Part shown: one piece after another, positions 34,069 to 47,963 of the stretch | Position numbering within the stretch: the first letter of the stretch is position 1 | Layout: each line of letters begins with the position of its first letter | DNA from: Mallotus nudiflorus | Lineage: Eukaryota > Streptophyta > Magnoliopsida > Malpighiales > Euphorbiaceae | Reading direction: 5' to 3' | Assembly (NCBI GenBank): GCA_947683625.1 | Contig: CANTUR010000529.1 | Coordinates: forward strand, 1 to 64,000 | DNA length: 64,000 nucleotides | Translations under genes and position numbers: made by a program | The notes under the pieces: model-generated | What the model was told of the DNA's origin: nothing | Databases searched by the model: none | The model's input: the letters and a program-made list of their open reading frames with translations, nothing else

Positions 34069-35277
34069 TTACAAGATCAAGAAGGGAAGAGAAGCTCGTA
34101 TCTCAGCTTCAGTCTCCCACGTATGCTCTTCAACTCTGTTGCTGCGCCCCAGAACCTTAACCATCAGAATCTGCTTCGAACGCAACTGTCGAACCTGATA
34201 ATCATCGATTGCCACAGGTTCTTCCACAAATGTCAGATCTTCATTTACTTCCACGTTGTCGGGTTGCAACACGTGTGAAGGGTCTGAGATATACTTCCTC
34301 AGCATCAATATATGAAATACCGGATGCACCTGTGACATACTCGGGGGCAAAGCCAATCGATATGCAACATTTTCTATACTCCTTAGAATCTTGGATGGTC
34401 CGATATATCTCAGTGATAACTTACCCTTTCTACCAAATCTCATCACACCCTTCATCGGAGACACCTTTAGGAAAACAAAGTCTCCAACCTGAAACTCTAC
34501 ATCTCTGTGCCTAGGATCCACATAGCTCTTCTGCCTGCTAACTGCGGTCTCTAATATGTGCTTAATCACGATGACTTTCTCTGCAGCATCCTGAACCATC
34601 TCAGGTTCAGTTAAAGCTTTCTCCCCAATCTCATCCCAACTCAGAAGGGATCTATACTTCATTCCATATGATGCCTTATATGGTGCCATGCCAATACTGC
34701 TATGGTAGCTGTTATTATAGGCAAACTCTACAAGTGGCAAATGATCATCCAAGCTACCTCCCAAATCCAAGACACACATCCTCAACATATCTTTTAGTGT
34801 CTGGATCGTCCTCTCAGACTGACCATCTGTCTGAGGATAAAAAGCAGTACTGAAATCCAACCTAGTGCCCATCGCTTCCTGTAACTTCTATAAAAAATGA
34901 GAGGTAAACACTGAACCTCTATTTGACACAATGGACATAGGTACTCCATGAAGGCACACAATATGCTTCACATACAGCTTCGCCAATCTAGCTATAGAAT
35001 AGGTGGCTTTTATAGGCAAGAAATGTGCAGACTTAGTCAACCTATCTACAATCACCCAGATGGAATCATATCCATCCTTAGAACGAGGTAAACCAACCAT
35101 AAAATCCATAGCTATCCTTTCCCACTTCCACTTGGGAATAGGAAGAGGCTGAAGCTTCCCAGAAGGCCTCTAATGTTCAGCTTTCACTTGCTGACACGTC
35201 AAGCACTTAGTAGCATAATCAGTGACATCCTTCTTCAATCCATCCCACCAGTATAAATCTCTAATACTATGGTACAT
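34069..35277 (-). pseudogene. Element A integrase core and chromodomain (C-terminal half)
   Basis: Integrase inserts the cDNA; the chromodomain guides it to heterochromatin. Seen here: MDFMVGLPRSKDGYDSIW (first D), then after a stop near 34886 GTRLDFSTAFYPQTDGQSE (E), the GPY/F-like block LSLRYIGPSKILRSI, and the C-terminal chromodomain-like PVAIDDYQVRQLRSKQILM with EEHTWETEAEIRAS, ending at 34069. The upstream half of integrase lies at 39184-39425, separated by solo LTR C. Compared with B, the residues before the second D are altered (SNRGSVF instead of SDRGSVF), another sign of decay. Confidence 0.88.
35273..35277. repeat. Target site duplication of LTR C (TACAT)
   Basis: TACAT, repeated at 39184-39188. 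Removing LTR C and one TACAT restores the colinear integrase region seen in element B. Confidence 0.9.
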
Positions 35278-36386
35278 TGTCACGACCCAAACTAGGAGTC
35301 ATAACCGACGCTAGGGAACGGGAATTATTTCAAATCCGGAACCCGTAGCAAGCCTAAGAAAATAAAATCATACAATAAATAAATAAAAGTACCATCGAAT
35401 TAAAATTTTTCTGAATCAATATATAAAATAAATACTCCAAATCCTTTTATAAATGAATACATATTCATACAATGTTCAAATACAAATTCTCAAAGTATTT
35501 AATATCCAAACAAAATAATACACTTCCAAAAATTATAACACTACTACTGCAGTTTCTAGAATACAATTCAAAGTTCAGAATATACATTTGTATAAAATAG
35601 CCGACACTGAAGAACACCGGCGAAGAACTCTACAACTAAGGTCTGACGATATGGAATCTCCTGAAAAAAATAATTGAGGGGGGTCAGACCTCACTGAGTG
35701 AATTATTATACTATATATACATGCAATCTAAATCATAACAATCAGGCATTATTATATATATGTATATACACACATTTCACACGAATGCCAAACTTTGCTT
35801 TTATAAATATACAGAATGTAGGAAAACGTTTAATTAACTTCATGAAGGATCCATAGAACCCTAATAATAACAACCTCAACAACCCCATCATCACTCTAGC
35901 CATGCAGGCTCACTTGATTCCAAATAGAACACTTATTCCAATCTGGACAGCAGACTGGCCCCGAGACACTAAGTCAACCGAGCTCCAGCAGTCTGGCTAT
36001 CAGTGTGATTGGCCCTGAGACACTTGGTCAACCAAGCTCCAGCAATCACACTATCTATCAACTCACATCTCAATCAACCCAATAGATAATTCAATTCACT
36101 TATGGACAGTAGACTGGTCCCGAGACATTAAGTCAACCGAGCTCCAACAATCTGACTGTCAGTGTGATTGGCCCCGCAATCACCCTATCTAACATACCAT
36201 TAATCTTAGTCAAATCAATTATAATCACCCAATTTTAACTCTCACTCAATCCTTATCTATCGTACCGGTACGTACATGTTCCTAGTGCTGCCCACTAGGT
36301 AGCACGTTCTATTGATATCCTTCACTTAGAATAAATCATTCATTTGAAAAATAATTAATGTAGAACAATATTCATAATAGTAAAAC

Positions 36387-36426
<40 letters not shown>

Positions 36427-36462
36427 AAAAATATACCTAAAATATACCCAGTATATTTCAGG

Positions 36463-36495
<33 letters not shown>

Positions 36496-38672
36496 CAAAT
36501 AAAATACGAAATAAACTAAAGATAAATCATTAATATAGTTAAAAACAATTTAAATGAGTAACAATAATATAACATGCATTATCTTAAAAATATACTTAAA
36601 TATGCAAAAGATATACCCTAAGTACACAAATCATTTAATAAAACATTTATGTATAAATATTCATTTAAATACGTGTTTGTGTTTAACATATATTCACAAA
36701 ATATACTAAAAATAAACCTAATTATCTAGCATGCATATATCAAAAATAAACCCTAAATATACCACTAATGTGCTAGGTTTAATTTAATAATAAAATATTT
36801 ATTTATTCGGAAATAAATAAAAAATATACCAAAAATAAACTTAAAAATAATTTAAGTGTAGGTTTATAATTTAACATGCAATTATTTAAGAATAAACCTA
36901 AAATCTACTGAAACTATACCTAAGGTATACTAATCATTTAATAAAATAATTATGTCTAAGTGTACATTTTAAAACATGTGTATATTACTCAAATGTATTA
37001 AACCTAAACCTAATTGTTTAATGTGCATATATCAAACTAACATGCATAATTATTTAATATGCATATATATAAAAATGCAACCCTAGATATACCAAAAATA
37101 TTATAATTTAAATCATTTTTAAAACATACAATGAAAATGAAAAATTCTAAATAATGCACCCTATATGCAGTGCATATATATACAGTATAATAACTCACAT
37201 GTTAGCGCTCCACGAGACAAACTCGGCGGGCCTGATTCATTAGGCCTCGGTCTCGGCGTAGCTAGACAAACAAATGACAACATGAAATCAGAATAAATTT
37301 AACGAAAATTCTAAAGACTTGATCTAGAATTTTAGACACATATTTAGAATAGGAATTTGATCAGACATCATGTTTTACGAGAATTCTATCGAAAATCAGG
37401 CAGAACCTCCCCTGTAAAATAGATATCTCTCTACTCAAAGAGTAGAGCCAGTCCTGCAAAGAAATACATTTTAGAATAAACACAGAATTACAACCAAAAT
37501 CCCTCGGTCGGACTCCAAACTATAATTCACCGACCGAGGTTCACAATTCACAGAATATTTATAAAATACCAAAAATGCCCTTATATAATAAAAATACATT
37601 TTATAATTCAAAATTACGTAATTAACCCTAAAACATACTAAAAATCAATAAAAACCCATTTATTTGGAAAAATAGTATATTATATATAATTTGAAAACAA
37701 TTTACAAAAAATAGTTTTAATTAGTTAAAAATACTAAAAATTTGCAGAAATCATTTTTATACGCTAAATAACTATTAAAACCAATTTAATTACATTTTTA
37801 ACCAATTTAGTGTAAAATTACCAAAATACCCCTATATATATATTCACTATAAATGTTCAAAAATTCACCAAAAATTATATAATTACTCAAAAATTAATTT
37901 CTCAACATATAATTCAATAATATCAATAAATATACTAAATTTACCAATTTATTTCAATTAAACATATAATTAACCCTATTTTTCAAAATTACATAAACTT
38001 AATAAATTCCAAATAAATACATAAAAATTCACAAAAATTACAAATAAATTTCTATAATTCATTTCAACTCCTATAATCACCATAAAATACAATTTCATAA
38101 TTTAATTAATTAATTTTCGAAAATTAGAAAATAATAATAAAATAATAAAAAATTCACAAAAAATTAAAATAAATTCCAAAAATTCTAAAAAAATTACAAC
38201 ATGTAGATTAAACTTCCAGGAACAGAGTTTATGAAGGAATTTTTCATGAATCAATTAAATTAAAGCTAAAAAAATTCGAAACCCAAAATGGCTGATTTGA
38301 AGAAATTGAAACCTAAGCAATTCTAGACCACATAAAGTGAAAAAAAAGCTTGGAATCACACTCACCAGAGCTCAAGGAGAAGATAAAGATTGACAGCATC
38401 AAATTTGGTGGCCGGAAAGTGCTTGGTCGGAGCTAAGTCGATTTTTGGCTCCTTGATGAAAATCCGGCCAAAAAAGTCACTGGAAAAGAGTGTTTCAAGT
38501 TGTGGAAATTGCTGGAGATGGAGGAGGAAGGCTGAGGGGCATAGTAATAGCAAGAAAACCAGCTTGAAAGTGGCTGAAAATGGAAGAAATATGGTGATGG
38601 GCATTTGGAGAAGAAGAGTGGCAATTCTGTAAATAAAGGGAAGTTTTGGTTTTTGATTAAAAAAATTATGTA

Positions 38673-38740
<68 letters not shown>

Positions 38741-39183
38741 CACTATATATTATAATAATATAAAATTTCACACACATTAAATATACACCACACACATATT
38801 TTAATATGTTTAATAATTTATAAACTTAAAATTAATTAATACAAAAATTAAATAATAAAATTAAGGAAATTAATTAAGCTCTAATTAATTTAAATAAATA
38901 CACATATATACATTTTATTTTAGCACTTTAAAATTATATATGAGTTCATGCAAATTCATAAAACTAGTCAAAATAAATAGTATTAAATTATTTACGTGTC
39001 AATTTTCTCGAAAATACAATTCCCGGGAAATTTTACGTAAAGTACTTAAAATAATATAAAATAATTAAAACTAGTTTTAAACAAACAACAAACTCATAAA
39101 ATATCATAAATATATTTACAAAAATTATTAACATTGCATATCCCGATGCAGTATAAAAATATTTAAAAATTCGGGATATTACA
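35278..39183 (-). mobile_element. Divergent T-family solo LTR C inserted in element A integrase
   Basis: From TGTCACGACCC at 35278 to CGGGATATTACA at 39183, flanked by TACAT at 35273-35277 and 39184-39188. At 3906 bp it is about 0.7 kb longer than its relatives. The extra length includes an added set of minisatellite units (about 35940-36185) and an enlarged AT-rich region (about 36360-37190). No internal sequence is present, so it is a solo LTR. Confidence 0.9.
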
Positions 39184-39425
39184 TACATCTTAGTTACACC
39201 TGGATGTACGCTATAAGCTGTAGAATGTGCTTCCTCTAGGATCTCATCTCTTAAATCATCCACATCAGGAACACATAATCTACCACTGATCCACAACACA
39301 CCATTATCATTAAGTGTGAAATCAGTGAACTTCCCTGCTCGAACATTCTTTGCAAGCTCTTCTAGAATAGGAACTCGACTTTGAGCTGCCTTAATCCTAT
39401 CTCTCAGTATAGATCGCACCTTAAA
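39184..39425 (-). pseudogene. Element A integrase N-terminal part
   Basis: Contains RDRIKAAQSRVPILEELAKN, GVLWISGRLCVPDVDDLRDE and HSTAYSVHPGVTKMY, the start of the HHCC zinc-binding region. It is cut after KMY by solo LTR C; the frame beyond that point reads LTR sequence. Confidence 0.85.
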
Positions 39426-41400
39426 TTAAGCTAACAGTCCACCTGACCTACCAATCTTCATCATTAGACCTTGATCCACCAACAGATGTAACTCCTGGAT
39501 CAACGGTCTCCTCTTAACACTAATATGAGCAAGACTGCCTGAGGACTTCCTACTCAAGGCATCTGCTACTACATTAGCCTTGCGTGGATGATATAATATC
39601 TCACAGTCATAATCTTTTAATAGTTCCAACCATCTCCTCTGCCTCAGATTCATATCTCTCTGCTAAAAAATTTTCATAAGGCTTTTGTGATCAGTAAAAA
39701 TCTCACAAGTCACCCCGTACAGATAGTGTCTTTAGATCTTGAGAGCAAAGATCACTGCAGCCCTCTCAAGGTCATGTGTAGGATAGTTCTACTCATGCTT
39801 CTTCAACTGCCTCAAAGCATAGGCTATCACCCTACCATTCTGCATCAACACATAACCAAGGCCAACTCTAGAGGCATCACAATAAACTGTGAACTTGTCC
39901 ATACCATTAGGCAAAACTAGCACTGGAGCTGTGGTCAACTTCTCCTTCAGTAACTGGAAACTATTCTCACAAGCTTCAGACCACTCAAATATAAACATTC
40001 CTCTGAGTCAAGCGAGTCATAGGGGCTGAAATTCTGGAAAAATCCTGTACAAACCGCCTATAATACCCGGCTAAACCTAGAAAACTCTGAATCTTAGTAA
40101 TAGAAGTTAGTTTAGGCCACTCAGACACTACCTCAATCTTCTGTGGATCAACCTAGATACCGTCTTTAGACACCATGTGTCCAAGAAAAGAAACACTCTC
40201 CATCCAGAAATCACACTTTGAGAATTTAGCATAAAGCTGATGATCTCTCAGTGTCTGCAATACAGTCCTCAAGTGATATACATGCTCCTCCATACTCCTC
40301 GAATATACCAGTATATCATCGATGAAGACTACTACAAACTGATCCACATATGGTCTGAATACCCTATTCATTAGGTCCATAAAAGTTGCTGATGCATTAG
40401 TCAAGCCAAAAGACATCACCAAAAACTCATAATGGTCATATCGAGTGCAGAATGCCATTTTAGGAATATCGGCTTCACTGATCCACAGCTGATGATAACT
40501 CGACCTCAAATTAATTTTAGAAAAGAACTGTGCACCTTGTAGCTGATCAAACAAATCATCTATCCTTAGGAGAGGATACTTATTCTTTACTGTCACCTTA
40601 TTCAGCTCTCTATAGTCAATGCATAGTCTCAGGGCACCATCCTTCTTCTTAACAAATAGGATTGGTGCACCCCAAGGAGAAACACTGGGTCTAATGAAAC
40701 CCTTATCCAATAACTCTTGCAACTACTCCTTCAACTCTTTCAACTCTGCAAGAGCCATTCTGTAGGGTGGTATAGATATAGGAGTAGTACTTGGAACCAC
40801 ATCTATACAGAACTCAATCTCTCTGTGAGGTGGTAAACCTGGCAACTCCTCAGGAAAAACATCAGGAAACTCACAGGCAACAGGAACATCTATGAGTGAT
40901 AACTTCTCCACTGAAGTATCCCTGACCAATGCCAAATACCCCTGACAACCTTTCCTCATCAACTTCCTAGCTGTAATATCAGAAATAATATTCTGAGATG
41001 CTAAAATCCTATCACCCACAAACTTAAATTCTTCTTCACCAGGAATTCTGAAAGTCACCTCTTTATTCTGACAATCCACCACGGCATAGTGCTGAGATAA
41101 CCAATCCATTCCCAGAATAACATCAAACTCCATCACATCCAATAAAATCAAATCAGCAGATAATTCTCTACCTCCCACGAGAACTGGATAACCAGAAAGA
41201 ACAATATTGGTGTCCAAAGAATTGCTCAAAGGAGTGGCGACAGACAAAGGAAAAGCCATCCTCAAAGCTTCCTAATAAGACTTGGAAGCAAAAACAGGAG
41301 AAATAAACAAATGTGTGGCACCCAGATCAAACAAAACCCATGCATCCAAGTAACAAATAGAAACAATACCTGCCACGACCGCATTAAATGCCTGAGCATC
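39426..41400 (-). pseudogene. Element A protease, reverse transcriptase and RNase H
   Basis: Colinear with element B. The protease region ends with LILLDVMEFDVILGMDWLSQ. RT has the fingers block WGAPILFVKKKDGALRLCID and the catalytic VVVFIDDILVYS near 40315. RNase H starts DKFTVYCDASRVGLGYVLM. At least five stops interrupt it, for example near 40723, 40153 and 39789, plus shifts in the protease start (about 41262-41310) and around 39998-40150. Inactive. Confidence 0.85.
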
Positions 41401-42707
41401 TTGTTGAGTGAGATGGAAGACTTTGGCCTATCCTCGACCTCCCTGCTGGCTGGTAGAAGCCTGGCTAACACCTCTGCCATGACCCTGCTGGGGAATAAAC
41501 TGTGTGGAACTCTGATGCTGGGCTAGAGGCAACTGAAAAGGAATGGGTGCAGCACTAGCAATCGACTACTGTGGAAATCGTGGAATATGTGGCTGTTGAT
41601 ACCCGGAATAAGGACATGATATGGCATAATGTCCTATTTGCCTGCATTTGAACATGTCAGCGGTGTCAAATAACATGGTCCTTGATGGACTCTACCATAG
41701 GTCTAGCAAACACTTGCAGCTAATCCAAAACTACGTCCATTGCTGCTACTCGAAGCACCTGACCCGAATCTAAACGGTCTACGCTGACCTCCACGACCAT
41801 GTCTACTGCTCTGATGCACTCACTGCTGTTGTCTCTGACTCTGCTGAGTCAAACCTCTCTGCTGATTACTCAAACCAACATGAAAACTCAAATACATAGT
41901 AGTCTGCAATCCACTCGACTGAACACCCAGCTGGTAATAATCAGACATAGCTCCCTGCCTGATTAGCCTCGGCTCAATCTCCTTGGCCAACTTAATCATA
42001 GACTCCAGAGTAAGGCCTGTTGTAGGCATACTAGCAAATGCTGAACCCAATCCAGTGACATAGGTAGTGATTGCAAAATACTGGTCTCACATTAGATCCT
42101 CTGTATATCTACCCAGTCGGAGGAACTCTCGGGTATACTCCTGTACAGATCTATCACCGTGAGATATGCTGGTCAATCTGAGATGATAACTCATGCGAAG
42201 CGGCTCTGGATAGAATCTCCTTATAAACCGCTCTCTGAACTGAGCCTAGGTCATCGTCATCATACAAGGCTAGATCATTTAAATAAACCAGTCCAGGGCT
42301 GGTCCCTCAACAGAAAGCTCGACAATCATGATCCGCTGGTACTCGGTGTGAGCAGTCCGAGTCCTAGTCTTGATCGCATGCAGGTCTAACAGATCGGAAG
42401 TCCCATCGAAAGCAATCTTGCCAACTCTAGCATAGAATAAAGCTGCCTTAGGGTCAGACATACCCTGCTGATAGGCAGGCTGAACAGGCGAAATAATAGG
42501 AGGTACAATAATATCCTTATACTCAGGCTCTACAGGCTCCTCATCCTGTATCTCTTTTTGCCTATGGTGACCTGCTGCTCCTCGAGGTCTACCTTTGCCA
42601 TTACCTCTATGTCTAACTGGTAGCTCAGGAGGTAAAACCTCATCCTGAAAGGACTAATCATCCTCGGCCTCAATGACTGGTGGAGCGACACATGCTCACC
42701 TCCTCAT
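41401..42707 (-). pseudogene. gag: Element A gag, decayed
   Basis: Would begin at the ATG at 42705-42707, matching B's gag start, but meets a stop within four codons. Recognisable pieces are MSDPKAALFYARVGKIAFDG, IMIVELSVEGPALDWFI (then a stop near 42279) and GLTLESMIKLAKEIEPRLIR. The zinc-knuckle region near 41620-41700 has lost cysteines (CQTYGRVHQGP, CSNAGK). Confidence 0.8.
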
Positions 42708-42868
42708 TCTGAAAAGACAAACATAACGATTTAGATAAACAGACAACAGAGGAATAACGTAGAAAACTAAAGCAAGGAATATTTATCAAGACATACTCAA
42801 ACCTAATTCACTGCAGTAGTTCAAAAGAAAGCACAACTCACATAACTAAAGCCCTAACACAGAACCTC

Positions 42869-42880
42869 ACTCTGATACCA
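42869..42880 (-). other. Primer-binding site of element A
   Basis: Minus strand TGGTATCAGAGT, four bases inside the 5' LTR border; 11 of 12 bases match the initiator tRNA-Met site seen intact in element B. Confidence 0.85.
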
Positions 42881-44689
42881 ACTTTGTCACGACCTAAAAC
42901 AGGGGCCATGATCGGCGCTAAGGAACGGGAATTCTTTCGAATCCGGAACCCATAGCAAGCATTAAAATAAAATAAAACATGCAATAATAATAATAATAAT
43001 AATAACATAAATAAAGTATTCTGCAGTGGAAATAAAATCATAAATATTGAAATAATAATCCACCAAATTAAATTAAATCGAACAACTCATCTCATATATA
43101 ATTAAACTTTTAATACAAATCCAATTCAAATATTTAAAATACATAACTCACACAAATATAATACATAAACCCCATAACTGTTTACAACTATTACAGTGTC
43201 TAGATTATAAAATGAACTCAAGTAGTTTACATAGTGAAGTCAGGGCGAAAGAAATCCGGCGTATGGGTCTGCTACTGAGGTCTGAAGACGATGACTTTCC
43301 TAAAAAATAGTCAACGGAGGGGAGTCAGACCTCACCGAGTGAATTGTTATAATATATATAGATGCATACTAAATGACAATGCACACAGTCAATAGTATAT
43401 ATAATAAATATATATACAGGCAAATACACACAAATGCAGCAAAATCATTTTATATATTTACTGAAAATCACTGTTTATGAAGGATCAAATAGAACCTTAG
43501 AAAATCACAACCTCAAACAGTGTTAGACAACACTCTAGCCATACAGGCTCACTTATTCCAAATATATTCACTTGTTCCATTTAGACAGTAGACTGGCCTC
43601 GAGACACTAAGTCAATCGAACTCCAGCAGTCTGACTGTCAATGTGATTGGCCCCGAGACACTTGGTCAACCGAGCTCCAACAATCACACTCCCAAATCAT
43701 ATCACACATCAAATCAAATCAATCTTATCAATATCCACAAATGGTTAGTAATATAGCCTAAATGCTATCAGCGTACCGGTACGTACTCGATAGTGCTGCC
43801 CACTAGGTAGCATGTTCTATTAATATCCTTCATTAATATATAAAACATACATTCATAAATAAATGATGCATGAATTTGAATAAAAATAGCAACATAAACC
43901 ATATATATACTAAAAATATACGAAAAGTAAACCAAGTATATTTCGAGTATATATACGTCAAATAAATCCAATATAGTTACAAAATAAACTATAAATATAC
44001 TTAAAACAATTTAGGTATAAATTTATAACAAAACATGCATATAATTTGGAAATATACCAAAAATAAACCTAAGCAATAATTAAATTGTATATGCACAATT
44101 TACTAAAATAACCCATACATTTCTAAAACATGCACCCTAAAACATATATATATATATATAATAATAACTCACTGTTATTGCGCTCCTCAAGATGGGTCCG
44201 ACGGGCTTGGTCCACTAGGCCTCGGTCTCGGTGCAACTAAACAAACAAACGATAACATGACATTAGAATGAATCTATCGAAATTTCTAAAAACTCGATCT
44301 AGAATACTAGACATAGAATTAGAATCAGAATTCGACTGGACATCACGTTTTATGAGAATTCTACCAAAAATCCGATAGAATCTCCCCTGTAAAACGGACA
44401 TCTCTCTACTTAAAGAGTAGAGCTGGTCCTGCAAAGAAACACACTTTTAAATAACTTAATTCACAACCCCTCGGTCGGACTCCAAACTAAAATTCACCGA
44501 CCGAGGTTCACAATCCACAAAATAATTACAAAAATACCAAAAATGCCCTTTAATACTAAAAATACATTTTACAAATCCAAATTACATAATTAACCCTAAA
44601 ACTTACTAAAAATCAATAAAAACTCATTTATTTAGAAAAATCATATATTATATATATAATTTGAAAATAATTTACGAAAATAGTTTTAA

Positions 44690-44694
44690 TTAAT
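44690..44694. repeat. Target site duplication of element B (TTAAT)
   Basis: TTAAT, repeated at 56092-56096, inside the 5' LTR of A. Confidence 0.93.
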
Positions 44695-47600
44695 TGTCAC
44701 GACCCAAAACAAGGGCCATGACCGGCGCTAGGGAACGGGAATTCTTTTGAATCCGAAACCCGTAGCAAGCCTAAAAATAAAATAAACATGCAATAATAAC
44801 AATAACAATATAATATGCAGCGGAAATAAAAATCATAATATCATAATATTATTCACATCAACTGGATTTAAATCAAATCTCATCTCATATATATATATCT
44901 CTTTTAATACAAATCCAGTTTCAATATAATACAACTCTTTAAATAAAATACATGAAATCCAATACTTTAATTCACAACTACTGCAGTGTCTAGATAAAAT
45001 AAATAAGACTCAAGTAGATAATTTACACAAAGAAGCCGGGGCGAAAGAAATCCGGCGTATCGACCTGCTACTGAGGTCTGAGGATGTTGACTCTCCTGAA
45101 AAATAGTCAACGGAGGGGAGTCAGACCTCACTGAGTGAATTACTATAACATATATACATACACACTAAGTGACAATGCATATAGTCAATAATACATATTT
45201 AATATGTATATATACAGGCAAATTCACACAGATGCAGAAAAATCATTTTTATATATTTTATTGAAAATCACAGTTTATGAAGGATCATATAGAACCCTAG
45301 AATATCGCAACCTCGAAAATAGTGTTAGACAACACTCTAGCCATACAGGCTCACTAATTCCAAATATATCCACTTATTCCATTTAGACAGTAGACTGGCC
45401 CCGAGACACTAAGTCAACCGAGCTCCAGCAGTCTAACTGCCAGTGTGATTGGCCCCGAGACACTTGGTCTACCGAGCTTCAGCAATCACACCCCAAACCA
45501 TATCTCACACATCAAATAATCATAATCAATCAATATCCACAATTAAGTTAGTATTATAGCCTAAATACTATAGGTGTACCGGTACGTACTCGGTCCTAGT
45601 GCTGCCCACTAGGTAGCACGTTCTATCGATATCCTTCATTAATAAATATAAAACATTCATTCACAAAAATAAATGATACATGAATTTCAATAAAATAACA
45701 ACATAAACCATATATATACCGGAAATATACCAAAAGTAAACCAGGTATATTTTGAGTATATATATGTCAAATGAATTCAATCAAATCATAAATTAAGTTG
45801 GAAATATATTTAAAAACATTTTAAATATATTTTATTTACAAAACATGTATATAATTTATTATATACCAAAAATATACTTAAATACAAATCATATTATTTA
45901 TGCATTTTAATCAAAATAAAACATATATTTCTAAATCATGCATCCTAAGCATATATATATAGTATAGTAACTCACCTAGTGCGCTCCACGAGATAGGTCC
46001 GATAGGCCTGGTCCACTAGCCCTCGGTCTCGGCGTAACTTAACAAGCAATAAATAATCGACATCAGAATAAACCTAATAGAAATCCTAGAATTCGATCTA
46101 GAGTATTTAAATACGAAAACAGAATTAGGGTTCGACTGGACATCACGTTTTACGAGAATTCTATCGAAAATTTGGCAGAACCTCCCCGGTAAAACGGACA
46201 TCTCTCTACTCAAAAGAGTAGAGCCGACCCTGCAAAGAAACACACTTCAAAAAAACTACACAAGGCACAATCAAAATCCCACGGTCGGACTCCAAACTAC
46301 AGTCCACCGACCGGGGTCCACAAACACAGAATAATTCTAGAAATACCAAAAATACCCTTATAGCATAGAAATTCATTTTATAGGTAGAAATTACATAATT
46401 AACCTTTAAATACATTAAAAACCAATAAAAACTCATTTTATTTGAAAAACCGTATATTATATATATAATTGAAAATAATTCACGAAAAATAGTTTTAATT
46501 AGTTAAAAATACCAAATAATTTGTAGAAATCATTTTTATACCTTAAATAACTATTAAAACCAATTAAATTACATTTTTAGCCAATTTAGGGTAAAATTAC
46601 CAAAATACCCCTATATATATAAATATACTTAAATTACTTCAAAAATTCACCAAAAATCATACAATTATCCAAAATTAATTTTCTCAACATATTTATCAAT
46701 AATATCAATAATTAAACTCAATTAACCAATTAATTTCAAATAAAAACACATTTAACCTAATTTTCCCAAAATCACATAAACTTCAATAATTCAAAATAAA
46801 TACTTAAAAATTCATAAAAATTCCAAATAAATTCCTATAATTCATTTCAACACCTAATTTAACCATAAAATCCAATTTCATAATTTAAATAATTAATTTC
46901 CGAAAATTAGAAAATAATATTAAAATATTCAAAAATACCCAAAAATCCAAAAAATCTCCAAAAATTCTACAAAAATTCATACATGTATATTAAGCTACTA
47001 GGATCAACATTTGTGAAGGGAGTTTTCATGAATCATCCAATTCAAAGCTCAAAAAAATCAAAAACCCTAATATGGCCGAATTGGAAAATTCGAAACCTAA
47101 GCAATTCTATACCATTTTAGCTCAAACCAAAGCTAGAATCACACTCACCGGAGCTCAAGGAGAAGAAAGAGACCAGCGGTGTTGAAAACGGTGGTCGGAG
47201 GAGGGAGAAACGGCGAAGGGACAATTTTCGACCAAAAATGGAAAATGGAGCTGTTGGCGCCGGGGAAGGGAGCTGCTGGCGGCGGTGGAAAGCCGGGAGG
47301 CACACTGACGGTAGGTGGCCGGAGTTGTAGACGGTGGGGGGTGAGGTGGGTGGTGGTCGGGCGCGGGAGAGAAGGAAAGGAGAAGAAGAAGAAAAAAAAA
47401 GAAAAAGAAAGAAAGAAAAGAAAGAAAAAGAAAAGAAAAAAAAAGAAAAAAAAGAAAAAAAAAAAGAAAAAGAAAAAAAATAAAATAAAATAATATTAAA
47501 ATAATAATAATAAATAAATAATAAAAAAAAATAATTTTAATAATTTAATATTAAATAAAATAATTAAATAATAATAAATGAATAAACAAATAATAAAATA

Positions 47601-47916
47601 TTAGGGTAATATATTAAACCCTAATTAAATAAATATATACACACATAGTCTTTATTTAGTAATTTAAAAATACGTATGAGTTCATGCAAGTCCGAAAATA
47701 CATTTAAAATAATTAATAATACATTGTTTACGTGAAAATTTCCAAAAATGCAAGTCCCGGGAAGATTTTACGTAAAACACTGAAAATAATACACAGTAAT
47801 TAAAATAGGTTTTAAATACATATCAACTCATAAAAATATCATATAATATACAGAAATTATTAACACAGCATATCCCGGTACAGTGTAAAAATATTTTAAA
47901 AACACGGGATATTACA
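44695..47916 (-). repeat. 3' LTR of element B
   Basis: 3222 bp, from TGTCACGACCC to GGGATATTACA. Contains the short ORF (46016-46243) and a purine-rich stretch (47380-47480), which is the pyrimidine tract upstream of the leader when read in element orientation. Confidence 0.95.
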
Positions 47917-47930
47917 GTCTTCCCCCTTTA
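47917..47930 (-). other. Polypurine tract of element B
   Basis: Minus strand TAAAGGGGGAAGAC, ending at the LTR start TGTAATATCCC. Confidence 0.85.
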
Positions 47931-47963
47931 CAAGAATTCATCCCCGAATTCCAGAAAACAAGA

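Noticed and set aside
47179..47493. Lysine-rich ORF ending in a long Lys/Arg run (also at 55362-55667 and, minus, 59768-60019)
   Set aside because: Reverse-strand reading of the LTR leader block and its pyrimidine tract.
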